From positions 186,001 through 250,000 of the forward strand of contig NW_002475971.1 in assembly GCF_000189635.1 (NCBI RefSeq): a DNA stretch of 64,000 nucleotides, read 5' to 3'. This DNA comes from Tetrahymena thermophila SB210. Taxonomy: Eukaryota > Ciliophora > Oligohymenophorea > Hymenostomatida > Tetrahymenidae. Of the stretch, positions 38,988-50,868 are shown in pieces. The notes below the pieces were generated by a model that had not been told where the DNA came from, made no database searches, and saw nothing but the letters and a program-made list of their open reading frames with translations. A program made the translations under genes and the position numbers. Position 1 is the stretch's first letter, and every line of letters begins with the position of its first letter.

Positions 38988-40628
38988 ATGGGCTGTATAA
39001 CTACCAAATAGGAAAAGACTAAATAACTGTAGCTTACTTAACATTAGAACGATAAAATTAATGAGAATGGTAATCATGACATAAAGTAGAATAACTAAGA
39101 TAATTTGACAAAATTAACTGCAGACAATAAAAACGAGAATAAGTCAGTATAGCATAATGATGTTCAATAAATTGCGCACAATGGAGAATAAAACTTCTAA
39201 CAAAAATAAGATTAGCAAAATTAGGGATAGTAAAATAAAATAAATCAGGAAAATTAAGTGGTTTCTAACAACACCACAGAAGTGATAAAAGTAAATAGTT
39301 AAAGCGATACAAAAAAGAAGTATGAAGAGAATTAACATGCTCAATTGAAGACAACTAATTAACTTAATTAGATGAGTGGATAGAAAAATTAAAATACTGA
39401 TAAAACTAAAAATTAAAACTAAAATCAAATGATAGATCATGAAGAGTGTAATATAGATGACATAGATGAAGGAGTACAAGTTAAAACCATTAACTAAGCA
39501 TAAGTATCTAGAAATATCCACCTTAATTTGAATAAAGAAAATCAAATGCATCACAGCAAGCAAAATAAAAATGTAGAAAAAAAAGGGCAAAAATTAAATT
39601 CAGATCAAAAATAAAAAGTGTTGGATAATCCATAACCTGAAAATAATAATTAATAGTAATAATAGTAATAAGATGCAGATAAAAATTAAAATTAGAATCC
39701 ATATTCAACTTAATCAGCTGCTTTCTCTTAGCAGTAGCAACTTGTTTCTGGTGCTCCTAAATTGCTTCAACAATAAGATTTCCCTTAACAAATAAAGAAG
39801 TTGGATGATGAGTAGGCTTAAAAAGCACTCGAACAATATGAGAAATTGATGTAAAATTAACAATAAAAATCTGTTAAACCATAATACTAATCATAAGTTG
39901 ACGAAAACTCATTGAATGCTAATTTAAAATAAGCTATTTCTAATTTAGATTGGTAACAGGCTTTATTTATTAATACTTCTTTACTAAAAATATACACGGA
40001 GAGATAGCAAAATAAATCTAATGCTGCATAGGAAAATTTGATTAAGGGAACTTTATAAAAGCAAATTGACCTTTTATGGAGGAATGGTTTATTCGAAAAA
40101 TCATATTTTTATGCTTCAAATTATCTAGGAGAGGATACCGAAGCTTTGTATACCGCTGCAAACTACTTGTTTATGATAGGAAAATATTAAGAAGCTTTTG
40201 AAAAGATTAGTATATGTATAAGTAATACTATATCTTATAATCTTTAAATAAAGCCAGAATATATAATTTGTGCTGGCAACTGTTTACTTGAAATAGATTA
40301 AATTAAACTATTTTAACAATTTTTAGATTAACTTCCTATAAAAACCTGTTAATCTCTCAATACAAGTGAAAACCTAAATGTTATTGCAGAGTAGTATATT
40401 AGAATAAAAAAATTTGATACAGCAAAAGATATATTAAATAAAATATTAAGCAACCAAAAAGAAAACATAAATGCCTTAATAAATTTAGGTATACTCGTAG
40501 GCTTTGATGACCCAAAGAAGTCAAAATAATACTATTAAAAGGCTTTAGAAATAGCTTAAAGTAAAAACGATAAAAATCAAAACGACACAAACATTCAGTT
40601 TTTAAAGAATATGATTAATTCATGTTGA
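38988..40628 (+). CDS. MGC-anchored Q/N-rich protein with C-terminal TPR-like repeats
   Basis: An intronless 546-residue frame. It begins MGCITTKQEK, a strong N-myristoylation plus palmitoylation pattern, so it is probably tethered to a membrane. Residues 10-310 are hydrophilic, Gln/Asn/Lys-rich and poorly ordered, with a Gln run near residue 230. The last 230 residues are helical and read like tetratricopeptide repeats: ISNLDWQQALFINTSLLKIY, NGLFEKSYFYASNYLG, LYTAANYLFMIGKYQEAFEKI, FDTAKDILNKIL and KSKQYYQKALEIAQ. TPR domains bind peptide partners; the partner is unknown. The low-complexity half followed by a TPR-like half suggests a scaffold or adaptor. Confidence 0.87.
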
Positions 40629-41385
40629 TTTAAAAAAGTGATTAGAAATAAAAACAAAAATTAGCCTTCCTTGTTTTCAGTCCAATATATAAATAAATCA
40701 ACAAATTATTACAAATGATCAGTAATTAATTTTTTATAAAATTTTATTTATTTGTTTTTTATAATTTACTAAATATTTTGAATCAAGCTTGCTTGCTTTC
40801 ACTCAAATATTTTAAAAATAAATGACTACAGCCTATGTATTTTAAGTTTTTTCATATTTTTATCTTAAGTAATACTTTATAAATATGTATTTCAAAATAT
40901 TTAGAATTGAGAATTATATTTTTAGGAACTAAAAAAATCAATAATTACAATTTTATAATTTTAAAAAATATGAAATTTAAAAATTTTATAAATAATTAAT
41001 AAAAATGAGTTATCTAATAAGTTTTTTACATTTATTTTTTAATTTTTCTATTAAATTTTTTATATTTTCATATTATTTTTTTTTGTTGTAGTCAATAATA
41101 TACTGGATTAAGTTTTTCTAATTCTCAAATACTTCAAGAAAATAAATCCCATAATATCTTTGTTTAAACAATTATGGTATTTTTATTTTAAACAATCTTT
41201 GGTTGGTTAAAAATTCTAAAAGATATTTATTTGATTAGAATATTACTGAGAATATTTTATGATTAATACTTTTATTATCAAAAGTTGAAAAAAAATTAAC
41301 AATTTAAGATTTTTTTTTCATTTCTTATTTATTTGAAAAAATATAGAGACTTACTGATAATTAGTTTTAGAGGTAATCTCTAAAT
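40629..41385. other. Intergenic spacer between plus-strand genes
   Basis: A+T-rich. It should hold the 3' UTR of the TPR-like protein and the promoter of the next gene. Nothing else is seen. Confidence 0.6.
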
Positions 41386-42231
41386 ATGGATATTGAAAAA
41401 CCGCTTTTGCCAGTTTTGTCAGCCAATAACTGCGGTATAAACTCTGAAGTTGATTAAGAGAGTTTGTAAATAAAAAATAAAAATTCAGCAGAAGATGATT
41501 AGTCATTTTAAACCAATTAAGATCTGCAGTATTAAGGTGAATAAAAAAACGAAATTCAAAATTAAAGCATAAGCAATTGTTCTAATGACTTTGATAATAA
41601 AAAAACGAAATATTAAAAATATGCTGTTTTAGTTTTGATAAATCTTTCCTTCTTGCTACTTAGTTTATCTCTTCATTTAGAAAGATTAAACCATTTATAT
41701 TCTGAATCTATTAGATATAATTATGTTTTAGTAGGATTATCGTCTGCTATAGTTTTGATTTTTAACATTTTGGTATGGTATATTCCAAAAAAAAGAGTAT
41801 GCTTAATATTATCTTCTCTGGTGCTAAGTGTATTTGCATAAGTCTTCTTAATTACTTTCTTTTAGAGTTTAACTAGTGAAAATCACTATAAAGAGGCATT
41901 TGTATGTAGCGCTTACTTTATTACAGGTAGTATTACCTTTTATGGGTTTAGCTTTTTATTCCCTTAAATTGAAAAAAAAAATGTGCATTTAGCAATTGCA
42001 TTCAGTTTAATTATAGCATTAATAATCTTGATTTTTTTATTATCTACATTTTGGATAATAATCTCTGCTACTATAGGTGGTATATATATTTCTGTTTTTA
42101 TTAGCTAGTTTGAAGAAAAGCTAGAATTTTAATCATACAGAGAAAGTATACTTTTTACACTTAAAATGTGGATAATATTAATCCCATTAGCTATTGCTAC
42201 AATGATTTATATTCTATATAAAATTAGTTGA
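41386..42231 (+). CDS. Polytopic membrane protein (about seven helices)
   Basis: An intronless 281-residue frame starts MDIEKPLLPVLSANN. The first 80 residues are hydrophilic. About seven hydrophobic helices follow (AVLVLINLSFLLLSLSLH, YVLVGLSSAIVLIFNILVW, LILSSLVLSVFAQVFLITFF, CSAYFITGSITFYGFSF, IAFSLIIALIILIFLL, FWIIISATIGGIYISVFI, MWIILIPLAIATMIYILYK). Length, soluble N-terminus and seven short helices recall the Bax-inhibitor/TMBIM family, where members are ER or Golgi calcium-leak proteins, but I do not see a decisive motif, so that is only a suggestion. It converges on RRP42. Confidence 0.85.
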
Positions 42232-42690
42232 AAAACAGGGTTGATGAAATCCCAGTTAAAAATTGTTTTCAGACCTTTATAAGTTAATAAAAATTATTTA
42301 AAATATAAAAATAAGCTATTAAATTTTTATATATTATCTATCAATAATCAAAATAGTAAATATATGTGTAATAAATATCAAGCTATTAATATGATTTTAC
42401 AATCTATATAAAGAAATGAGTTGATAATTTTTCTAACAAATACTAAAAATTTTATGAATGATTTATGTTTTAAATATTTTTGATTAAAATTTTTATTTTT
42501 TATTTTAGTTTTAATTAATAATAAATTAAAAATAAATTATTTTAGGCAAAGAAAATAATATTGCTGAAGTGTAATTAAATTATTTATAAACTCCGATAAA
42601 ATATTTTATATTATATAAGCTGAGAATGCAAAATATACAAGCATTAATAACTTAACAAACAAATTATTAATTTAATTTTTTAAATCATAT
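42232..42690. other. Convergent intergenic region
   Basis: Short A+T-rich spacer with the 3' UTRs of two converging genes. No gene is seen. Confidence 0.6.
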
Positions 42691-43503
42691 TCACTTTTTC
42701 AAGGCAGAAGAAAGAGCAAATTATACTATTTTGGCATAATCTTCAGGAGGTAAGAAACCAGATCCAGTTTTTTTAATTGAAATAATTTTGTTTTCATAAA
42801 CATCAACAACAACAATATACTTATTTTCTACTGAATAGTATTCATCTACAGTAAGATCTCCAACTAGAATCCTATCAATTTATCCAATAAGCAAGATTTT
42901 AGGCATTTTAAAGTCTCTTGAAATTGAAAAGGATTAAAACTATTCTTCAATTAAAGTAATTTCGTCTTCATTTGTTAAATTATTATGAGTGATTGATATT
43001 TTAGGTAACACCAAATCTTCAAGGGCAGCATTAATACCAGCAGCCATTAAATTTAAATAAGCTATTTCTACTGACTCCAAAATAAAAACATCTATATTCA
43101 GAATCCAACATTTTTTCTTTTCAACTATGCAAAGTGATTTTTTACAAATATTCTGAATCAGATACTTATTTAGCAAGGCTTCTAAATAAATCAAAGTGTT
43201 CTTATCGCTATTAATATGATTTTCTTAATCTCTATTTTGTTCAGTTCTTTGAGCAGATTCTATCTTTAAGATAATTTTTCCTTCATCGTTATCAGTTTCA
43301 CCTATTTCTACCTTGATTCCTGTATAAATATTTACACTGTTATCATTTAAGCTAATAAAACTTGATCCATTTGCTTGTTTGAGCTATCCTGTTTAAATTA
43401 AATACTCTCTGCTCTAATCATTCTTTCTACCATCACCTCTAATGTTTATTTTAAATCCATCGCGAATGAATTCAATTTATCCTGGGCTTGATTTTGTGTT
43501 CAT
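42691..43503 (-). CDS. RRP42: Exosome core subunit RRP42 / EXOSC7 (RNase PH-like)
   Basis: An intronless 270-residue frame starts MNTKSSPGQIEFIRDGFK. The pattern follows the RRP42 branch of the RNase PH family: an N-terminal helix, IRGDGRKNDQSREY in place of the DGR core, a first beta-sheet ending in IYTGIKVEIGE, then CKKSLCIVEKKKCWILNIDV (equivalent to LCI...HCWVLYVDV in EXOSC7), an AALEDLVLPKISI strand, ILLIGQIDRILVGDLT, and a closing TGSGFLPPEDYAKIV helix. Length matches the family. In eukaryotes this subunit is a structural member of the six-subunit ring and has lost phosphorolytic residues; the same is expected here. It works in the nucleus and cytoplasm in 3'-5' RNA decay and processing. 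Confidence 0.9.
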
Positions 43504-44353
43504 CTTATAAATTACAATTTATTTACTTTGGTATTTTAGTAGGCTATAAACTTATTATTTATTAAAAATATACTTGTTTATTTATTTATTTAAAAAGATA
43601 TTTGATAGATAGCTTAGATACTATTATTTTCATAAATAGCTAACTATTAATGGCTTTTTCTGAGAATTATATTGAGTTTTTTTGATAATATTCTTTCCAC
43701 TAAGCAAAAACATAATCATAGTCTTATTTACTTCTACCAAAAAAAAATCTTTTAAAATTAATTTACAGTTAAAAAAATATAAAATATTTATTAACAGAAG
43801 AAGTATTTTAGTAAAAATTAAAACCTTAATGATATTTTAGAGTTTTTAAATAAAAAAATTAATTTAATAAAAGGAAATCAATACTTTTTTAATTAAAAAA
43901 AATATTTTGTGATGATAAAAATTATTTCTCAAATCCATTTTGCTTTGTTGGGTTGATTTATTATAAATATTTTAATATTTCTTATTATAATCTATCTTCA
44001 GGTAAATTTTATAATTTTATAAGTTATATTATAACTAATATAATAAATATTATATCTAAAAAGCTTTTTCTGCAACAAAGTAGAAAAAATTGTTTCAAAA
44101 ACAATCAAATGTTTAAGCAAATTTTAAGTAAGAATTTTAAATTCTTTATTTATTTTAAATAAGCATAAATACTTTACAATAAATGAATTTGGTTTTGGAA
44201 TTTTTATGAACATAAAAACATTTTGTATCATTTATCGTCACAAGATAAATTTTATAATTATATAGAGCGATTTTGATTGGAATTATAAGATAGATTTTCA
44301 ACAAAGTTTTTAATATAAACAGAAAAAATAATACATACTCAAAAATTATTTTA
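43504..44353. other. Divergent intergenic region
   Basis: A+T-rich DNA between the 5' ends of RRP42 and a RING gene. Short frames here have random A+T-type codons, so I do not call a gene. Confidence 0.55.
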
Positions 44354-45055
44354 ATGCTAAAACAGATATTGTTTGTAGTAACTTTTGTAATAATTATTGG
44401 AGTTATTATTGCAGTTTAGATTATTACTAATAGCCTTTTTGCTTTTCTATACACCTTTCCATCTTTAACGCTAATTGCTATTATGATCACCTATTTCTAC
44501 TTTTATAAAAAGTTTAACTAATCAAAATACATCAATTTGATGCTAACAAGTCTGCTCATTTATTAGACTCTCCTCTTAGCTCTTTTAGTTTTAAATATTC
44601 TATCTCTTATATTTTCAATAATACAAAAAGTTAGTGATTCTTCATTTTTAAGCTGGTATGATAACATAGCGAACGTAGGTAATAAAAGAATATAATTAGT
44701 TTTAGCACTAGGTGCTTCTATTTTAAACGCTCTTATTTCTGTCATCACCTTTAAAATATAAGAGTATATGAAAAAAATACTTAGTAACCATTATACTATC
44801 TCAAATATTAGAGTATTTAATCATATTTAAAATAGTACTGCAGCTTTAAGAGAAAATTTAATAAAAATAAGCAAGAGAGAATTCGATACATTAATAAAAG
44901 ACTAACAATCTTGTCTAATTTGTGAATATAGATTCGGTTTAGGACAATATATCTATCGATTAAAGTGTAAACACATGTTTCACTCTATGTGCTTTTCCTA
45001 ATGGGTGAATGTACCATTTAATAACTCATGTCCTTCTTGCTTGAATCCACTATGA
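44354..45055 (+). CDS. Membrane-anchored RING-H2 ubiquitin ligase
   Basis: An intronless frame of 233 residues starts MLKQILFVVTFVI. Four hydrophobic helices precede the catalytic part: residues 5-25, SLFAFLYTFPSLTLIAIMI, SLLIYQTLLLALLVLNILS, and VLALGASILNALISVI. A C-terminal RING-H2 finger follows: CLIC, then 14 residues, CKHMFHSMC, 12 residues, CPSC. All eight zinc ligands (C, C, C, H, H, C, C, C) are present, and the chain ends six residues after the last region. RING-H2 domains recruit E2 enzymes, so this is a likely endomembrane E3 ligase. The protein lacks a long substrate-binding region. The next gene downstream is also a RING-H2 ligase but of a different, soluble type. Confidence 0.9.
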
Positions 45056-45689
45056 AACAATCTTTAAAAATAAAATCTATATTTAATTTGTAACAAATTT
45101 AAAATTATTTTATACTTAATTATAACTATTTATTTATGTTTATGTCAAAAATTTAGCTAATAAATTCAAATCTCTTAACAAAATTTAATAGATTTATTGC
45201 AATATTTTTAATTAAATACTAATGTTAGAAATTGATTTTTAAATTAAAAATAGAATATTAGGATTTATGTTAAAAGATATATAAAAGCTTTTAAAATCTT
45301 CAAAATCTATTTAATAGTTTGAAAGAATAAATAATGCTCTAATTATTAATAAACAAAAATATATAAAGTAAATTAAGAAAAAAGGAAATTAAATCACATA
45401 TTTATTTTATAAATTCTTTCATATATTAAAAGAGTTTTTTGATAAAAATAAATATTTAATTTTGTTGCATTTTTTTGTCTTTTCCCTAAAATTGTTTTAT
45501 TTAATTATTTATTTTATCAAGTTTATTAATAGATATCTAGTCTTAATTCTAAAAAGTATTTTATTTTATTGTTTATGTATATCTGAAATTAAATTTACAG
45601 ATATTTTTATAAAATAAAAGTATTTTTAATAGAGGTAAAACATTTTTATTTAAAAATCATAATTAACAATTTAAGTTTTTGTCTAGTTC

Positions 45690-45730
45690 TTTCTTTTTAT
45701 TTATTTATTTATCTATCTATCTATCTTTCT
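45690..45730. repeat. TTTA/TCTA tetranucleotide microsatellite
   Basis: Consecutive TTTA units change into TCTA units over about 40 bp of intergenic DNA. Confidence 0.8.
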
Positions 45731-46328
45731 TCATTCATTTTTTATTTATATTTGTAACCAGATTGCTTGAAATGTATTTAAAATTACTTAGAGTAATAGA
45801 AATAATTTGTTAATATCTATATTCTGCTTCTGAATATTCTAAGTTTTTAATCTCTGTTTTCTTATTCAATTTTTATGTTATTTAAGTAATCAATTGTCAA
45901 GTCATAAAATTGCATTTTGAATTTGCTTCCATACTATATACAATTAATTTGAATTTATACTTATAAATTTGTAGGCTTTTATGCATAATTTAGAGGATAA
46001 ATTTATTTTATTTTTTAGAGAAATACGACTTAAATTAATTTTTTAATGTTTTCAGTCTTATTTATTATGTATGATAAGGCTATTCAAAGAAAAAGACCAT
46101 ATTTGTTTAGTATAGTTTACTTGAAAATAGATTAATTTGCTATCTAGTCTAAAAACTTATTTTAATAAGACAAATTTTTTCCACCAATATAAATTATAAA
46201 GTGTAATTATTCAAAATTAAATAAAAGGAAAAAAAAAAATAAAATAAATTAAAGCTAAATTGTCTATTTCTTAGAATAAAACTCTTTCTATTTCTCATTT
46301 CGTTCATATTCATGAAAATATATTCTAA

Positions 46329-46607
46329 ATGGATGATCGAAAATTAGTTACTGATTTAGAAAATATTTTATTTAGGGATAGCAAAAAATAAATATATATT
46401 TAATAAATAACTAAGATTTGTCTTTTTTTTCAATTTTCGTCTTTAAGAAAAATGAATAAAATAATTTTTAATAAAAATCTTCAAATATGTATATAATAGA
46501 TATTAGAAGACAAAAATTTAATGCGTGAAAATATTGTTTGTTATCTATCTTATCAATTATTAATTTAATTAAATATAATTCTTTAGAATTCTTCTTTTAT
46601 TTATTGA
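46329..46607 (+). CDS. Doubtful 92-residue ORF
   Basis: ATG to TGA in the ciliate code, starting MDDRKLVTDLENILF. The first 20 residues look protein-like, but the rest is A+T-rich and Ile/Asn/Phe-heavy like random sequence, and there is no recognisable domain. It may be a short first exon or chance. Confidence 0.18.
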
Positions 46608-46912
46608 TTATTAAATTAGGAAATTGGAAATATTCTAAATTAATTTGTTATTATCTTTATTATTTTATTAGAAAATTTCTATGCTCTATAATCAATTATT
46701 TATTGGTATATCTAGAATAAGGAATCTTTATCTTTGATATCTATAATATGCCAATCAACCTTAAAAACTCTATCAGTATTGGTCCAAAAAATTATTATTA
46801 ATTAATTACAAAAAAAAGAAAAAAAGCTAAATACTACAATAAAAATACCTCACAATTAAAACTAATTATAACTCTATCATCAAATAAAATAACAATTACA
46901 AGTTGATATAAA

Positions 46913-47629
46913 ATGGATATTGAAAGCCACAGCAATTTCATGAACAACTTCCAAAACAACCAAAATAACAATAGCTCTGTAGAAATGAATGACAGACAAA
47001 AAGACCACGAAATGTACTCTTACAGAAGCGTTAGACTATGGTGCCACAACTGCAGAAAAGAATTCAAGAGACTTATTTCTAGCGCTCCTTAAGAAATACT
47101 TTGCTCTGACTGTAACTTCGCTCTTGAAATTATTGAAAACGGTCAAGAACATCCATCAAATTTTGATGCATTTGAAAGCAACCACAGCTAAAGATAATAG
47201 TAATAATAACAAAGATAGCAATAGTAAAGATAACAATAATAACAAAGACAATAATAGCAAGTTCCCTTATTCTTTAGCTCATTCTAATTCCCTGGTAACA
47301 ATATCTTTTTCAATGTCTTTAATGTTAATGGTCAATAAGAAGAAATGGAATAAGGTATTCCATTATTTGAATAAATCTTTAATATGATGGGTTAACAATA
47401 ATAAAATTCTAGTAGACATTAACCAGCTTCTTCAGATAAAATTAATAAACTTGCTTAGGTCATTGTATAATGCGATGATAATGAAAACTAATGTCCAATT
47501 TGCTATGAAAATTACAAGAAAGGTGAAGTAATGAATCAACTCCCTTGCTAACATAACTTCCACTAAGGATGCGTTAAAGAATGGTTAAATAAACACAATT
47601 CTTGCCCTATGTGCAGAAAGTCAATTTGA
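46913..47629 (+). CDS. RNF126/BCA2-type RING-H2 ubiquitin ligase
   Basis: An intronless frame of 238 residues starts MDIESHSNFMNNF. An N-terminal zinc ribbon (WCHNC at residues 43-47, then CSDC at 64-67) is the BCA2 zinc finger seen in RNF126 and RNF115, where it binds ubiquitin or cargo. A glutamine/arginine tract (about residues 93-115) and a hydrophobic linker follow. The C-terminal RING-H2 finger reads CPIC, 14 residues, CQHNFHQGC, 10 residues, CPMC, with all eight ligands, and ends at RKSI. Plant and animal relatives act in cytosolic protein quality control. The Q/R tract is encoded by mixed CAA/TAA/TAG codons with AGA, so reading in the standard code would break the gene there. Confidence 0.93.
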
Positions 47630-48341
47630 AGAATAAAAATATAAATCAATAATTAATTAACTTAATAACATATATAGAATTTGCAAATAACTAAAAATTA
47701 CTTAACTTAACTCTTATAAAAATAAAATGAATAAACTTAACTTAATTTATATATAAATATTATAATAAAAAATTTTGATATATAGTTAAAAATATGTACA
47801 TATATATAAATATATTATAGTAACCTCTTAATTTATTTATTAAGTCTCTCAAATACATCTTTCAATTCAAGAAAAATACTTTTATAATTAATCAATTCAA
47901 TTTTTTGGAATTGTTTTTAATAAAAGTATTTTCGTAAAATTAATACTTATATATTATTTTAATCTGCGAATTATCACTTTTTATTTTTACTTAAATTTCA
48001 TTATTTATTATTTATTTTAAAATTTGTAATTAAATATTATAAATATATTCCTAAAATATATTTAATAAATTTTCGTTTGAAAAGTAAAATAGGAACAAAT
48101 TATATTATTCTAATCTTTAAATCATATGTGTATGCTTGGAAGTTGATTTGTTAATAAATAAACTATAATTCTAATATCATAATAAATTAAAATTAATTTA
48201 AATTAAAACCTTTCTTAGAAAATACAATAGACAAAAATAAAATTTAAAATTTACTTCTTAATATTAATGATCATAAAAATATTTAATTAGGAAAGAAAAA
48301 CAAAAATAAGAGTACTAAATAAAAGTTTAAAGCAAAAAATA
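47630..48341. other. Intergenic spacer
   Basis: Very A+T-rich spacer between a RING gene and the LRR gene. No open frame of interest. Confidence 0.6.
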
Positions 48342-49916
48342 ATGGAAGTTAAAAAAACTCATATATTCACAACAGCAGATGTAAATAATTCTATTCGAAG
48401 ATGCTATTTTTTAAAATTTTGTTTTATAAAAAAAAAAGCTTCTTAATTCCTCTTTAAAGCATCATGATATTCTTAGCATTAAACTTGAGTAAAATATTAA
48501 TTATCTAAAAAGATGCTAACTTATAAATTATTTATTTTACATAAATATAGATTAAAATCAAAACAAGAAGTATTAAATTTAACCGATATCCTTAAATAGT
48601 GTACTAATCTTCAAAAGTTATTTCTTCACTCCTCGTAAAAATTGTTTTATTTTTTAATTTTTAACAAGTATTTAGGTTTTTTTAATTTTTTAATTTTTAC
48701 CTAATTTATCATCTAAATATTTAGTTTTTTAGAGTACTTTTAAATTATAAATTTTTTAATTTAACTAAATCATTTTTCATAATAATTTAAATTATTTTTA
48801 TCTATTTAAATATTTAGGAGAATTAAAATGGGTGATTAGATCTTTTCTTAATTATTGACAGCTGTAGCATGTTGTACTAACCTCTAAAGCTTAGAAATAT
48901 TTTCATAGTTAAAAAATTTAATTTAATTGATTATATATTTTTTATGATTTGAGCTCTATTAAATTATTTTCAAATAAACAGGTATAATGAGCTAGGATAA
49001 AATGGAGCTTAAGGTTTTGAATTAGCTTTTTAAAAATGCAATAAAATTTCCAACATATTACTTGATTTTCAGTAAAATTAATAATTTTGAATAATTTATT
49101 CTATAAATTAATAATTTTTAGGGAAAAATATATTTTCTAAATAAACTAAATATACTTTAAATAAATTTAGGATTAAAAAAAATTGATAATGTAATTATTT
49201 TTAAACTAATAACTTTATTTTTAGAATGTAGATAGTATAAAAAAAATTAATTTGATTAATAAAATTCAAAAACATTTTGCTTTAAAAAAATTTAATTGGA
49301 GAAATTGCAGTTTTTTGATATAATTATCTTTACAATATATTTAAAATTATTACAAAAACTTTATTTTTAAGTATTTTATATTTAAAATAGACATAATCAA
49401 TTAGCAACAAAAGGAACATAGTTATTGTGCTTAGGCTTAAAAAATTTAACTAATCTTATTAGATTATAAGTGGATCTAATGTATGTGCTTTTACGATTAA
49501 AATTTATTAATATTTAAGTTCTTATTATTTTCTTAGAATAAGAAATATATTTATGATATATTTTTAAATTTATTTACTTAATACTATTATTTCATATTTA
49601 CTTACAATGATTTTTATTTCTTTAAAATTATAGGGGTAATAATATAGGTAATGAAGGTTTGTATTAATTATCTAATGATTTGGTAAAATGCAATAACCTC
49701 TTATCTTTGACACTTATATTAACGTAAAACTAACTCACTAAAACATTTTAAATTGTTTTTAAATTTATTTTTTAAATTTTTTATAAAACTAATTAATTTT
49801 AAAAATAATAAAATAATTGAATTGTTTTAATAGTAAATTCATTTATTTATAGCTAAAAGATCTTTTATAAAAAAGTTATGAATAAGGTATGTAAAAAAAA
49901 AGTAAGTAAACACTGA
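48342..49916 (+). CDS. Leucine-rich-repeat protein, one repeat per 90-nt exon
   Basis: Eight short exons (48342-48380, 48439-48488, 48551-48634, 48818-48907, 48982-49071, 49391-49480, 49634-49723, 49853-49916) give 198 residues, with all inner repeat exons in phase 2. Each repeat is of the ribonuclease-inhibitor type: NELGQNGAQGFELAFQKC, NQLATKGTQLLCLGLKNL and NNIGNEGLYQLSNDLVKC, each followed by a short strand with two or three leucines. Four exons (4-7) are exactly 90 nt, one repeat each. Such LRR genes form a large family in Tetrahymena; the domain is a protein-binding scaffold. The first three exons are the least certain, and the 319-nt gap before exon 6 could hide another exon. No signal peptide or other domain is visible. 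It could be a decayed family member, but frame is kept throughout. Confidence 0.72.
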
Positions 49917-50868
49917 AAAGAAATATTCAAAAAATGAAAAGGCTTGTAAAATTGTGTTTTGTAATTTGTTGAAAAATAAAATTGCAATTGATTTTTTTGT
50001 TGTACTGAATAAAATTTATGTCAAAATTAAAAAATCAAAGTATAAACCCTTGTTATTACAAGCTTTTTTTATTAAACGTCAAAAACTATTATCATTCTTT
50101 AATTTTTTTACTTGATTAAATATTTTATTATCAAAAATTTATTTATTTATTATATATTATTTTATTTTCATTTTACAATATTTTAATCAGTAAGTAAAAA
50201 TCTCAACTTTTAGGTAAAATAAGAAGCTTATATATTTAAAAATAAGTGTTTGATGTTATTTTTTTGTCATAAAAGATCTTTAATAAATTTTTAATTATTA
50301 AAAAAATGATTAAAAATTGCTTTAATTTTTATTAGTAAATTTTTTGGGTTAATTAAATTAAAAAAAATTCTCTCTTTGTTAAGTAATAATTTTCTGTAAT
50401 AATGTTAATTTATAATTAATAATATTATTGATAAACAATAAAAAATAAATTTTATTTGACATTTTAAAACATTTATGAGAGACAAAAACTTTATTAATAA
50501 ATTTTTGTTTTATTATTTATTATGAACTCTATTGACTATTAAGAGCTTAGTTCTAAAATTAATATTTTTTAAAAATTTGAATTATTTTTAGAATGATTAG
50601 ATTTCATAAGGTAAATTGGCGCAAATGAGATACAGATTTAAATTAGTTATTATAAACGAATATATTAAGATTAATATCAGAATTTGATTATTTATAAAAA
50701 TTCTAAATTATTTGTCATTTCTAATACAATTTATTATTTGCTTTAAATTTGTATAAAGACTATCTGCTAATATTATAATAAATTTGTTCATTTTAAGAGC
50801 ATCATCTCATTAAATAAAACCAATTCATAAAGTTTAAATAAAGCTTCTGGAGTTGAATTTTAATAGGA
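49917..50868. other. Intergenic region, possibly with an upstream exon
   Basis: A+T-rich. An ATG frame at 50,522 (MNSIDYQELSSK) runs about 24 codons to TGA and could be a first exon of the following gene, but I find no join that extends it into a domain. Confidence 0.4.

Larger units (their letters stand above)
45056..46912. other. Long intergenic region
   Basis: About 1.85 kb of A+T-rich DNA between the two RING genes. It includes a TTTA/TCTA microsatellite (about 45,690-45,730) and one doubtful 92-codon frame (46,329-46,607). Nothing else is seen. Confidence 0.5.

Noticed and set aside
39144..39708. Minus-strand hydrophobic ORFs resembling membrane proteins
   Set aside because: They are antisense to the Q/N-rich half of the MGC TPR-like protein; hydrophobicity is the usual mirror of Q/N/K-rich coding.
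43953..44162. Plus-strand 69-codon ORF
   Set aside because: Composition is random A+T (Tyr/Ile/Asn/Phe), with no domain, in a divergent spacer.
46989..47387. Plus-strand ORF of 132 codons with TTA/DSN-rich sequence
   Set aside because: It is a shifted frame of the RNF126-like gene, whose own frame has both zinc-binding domains.
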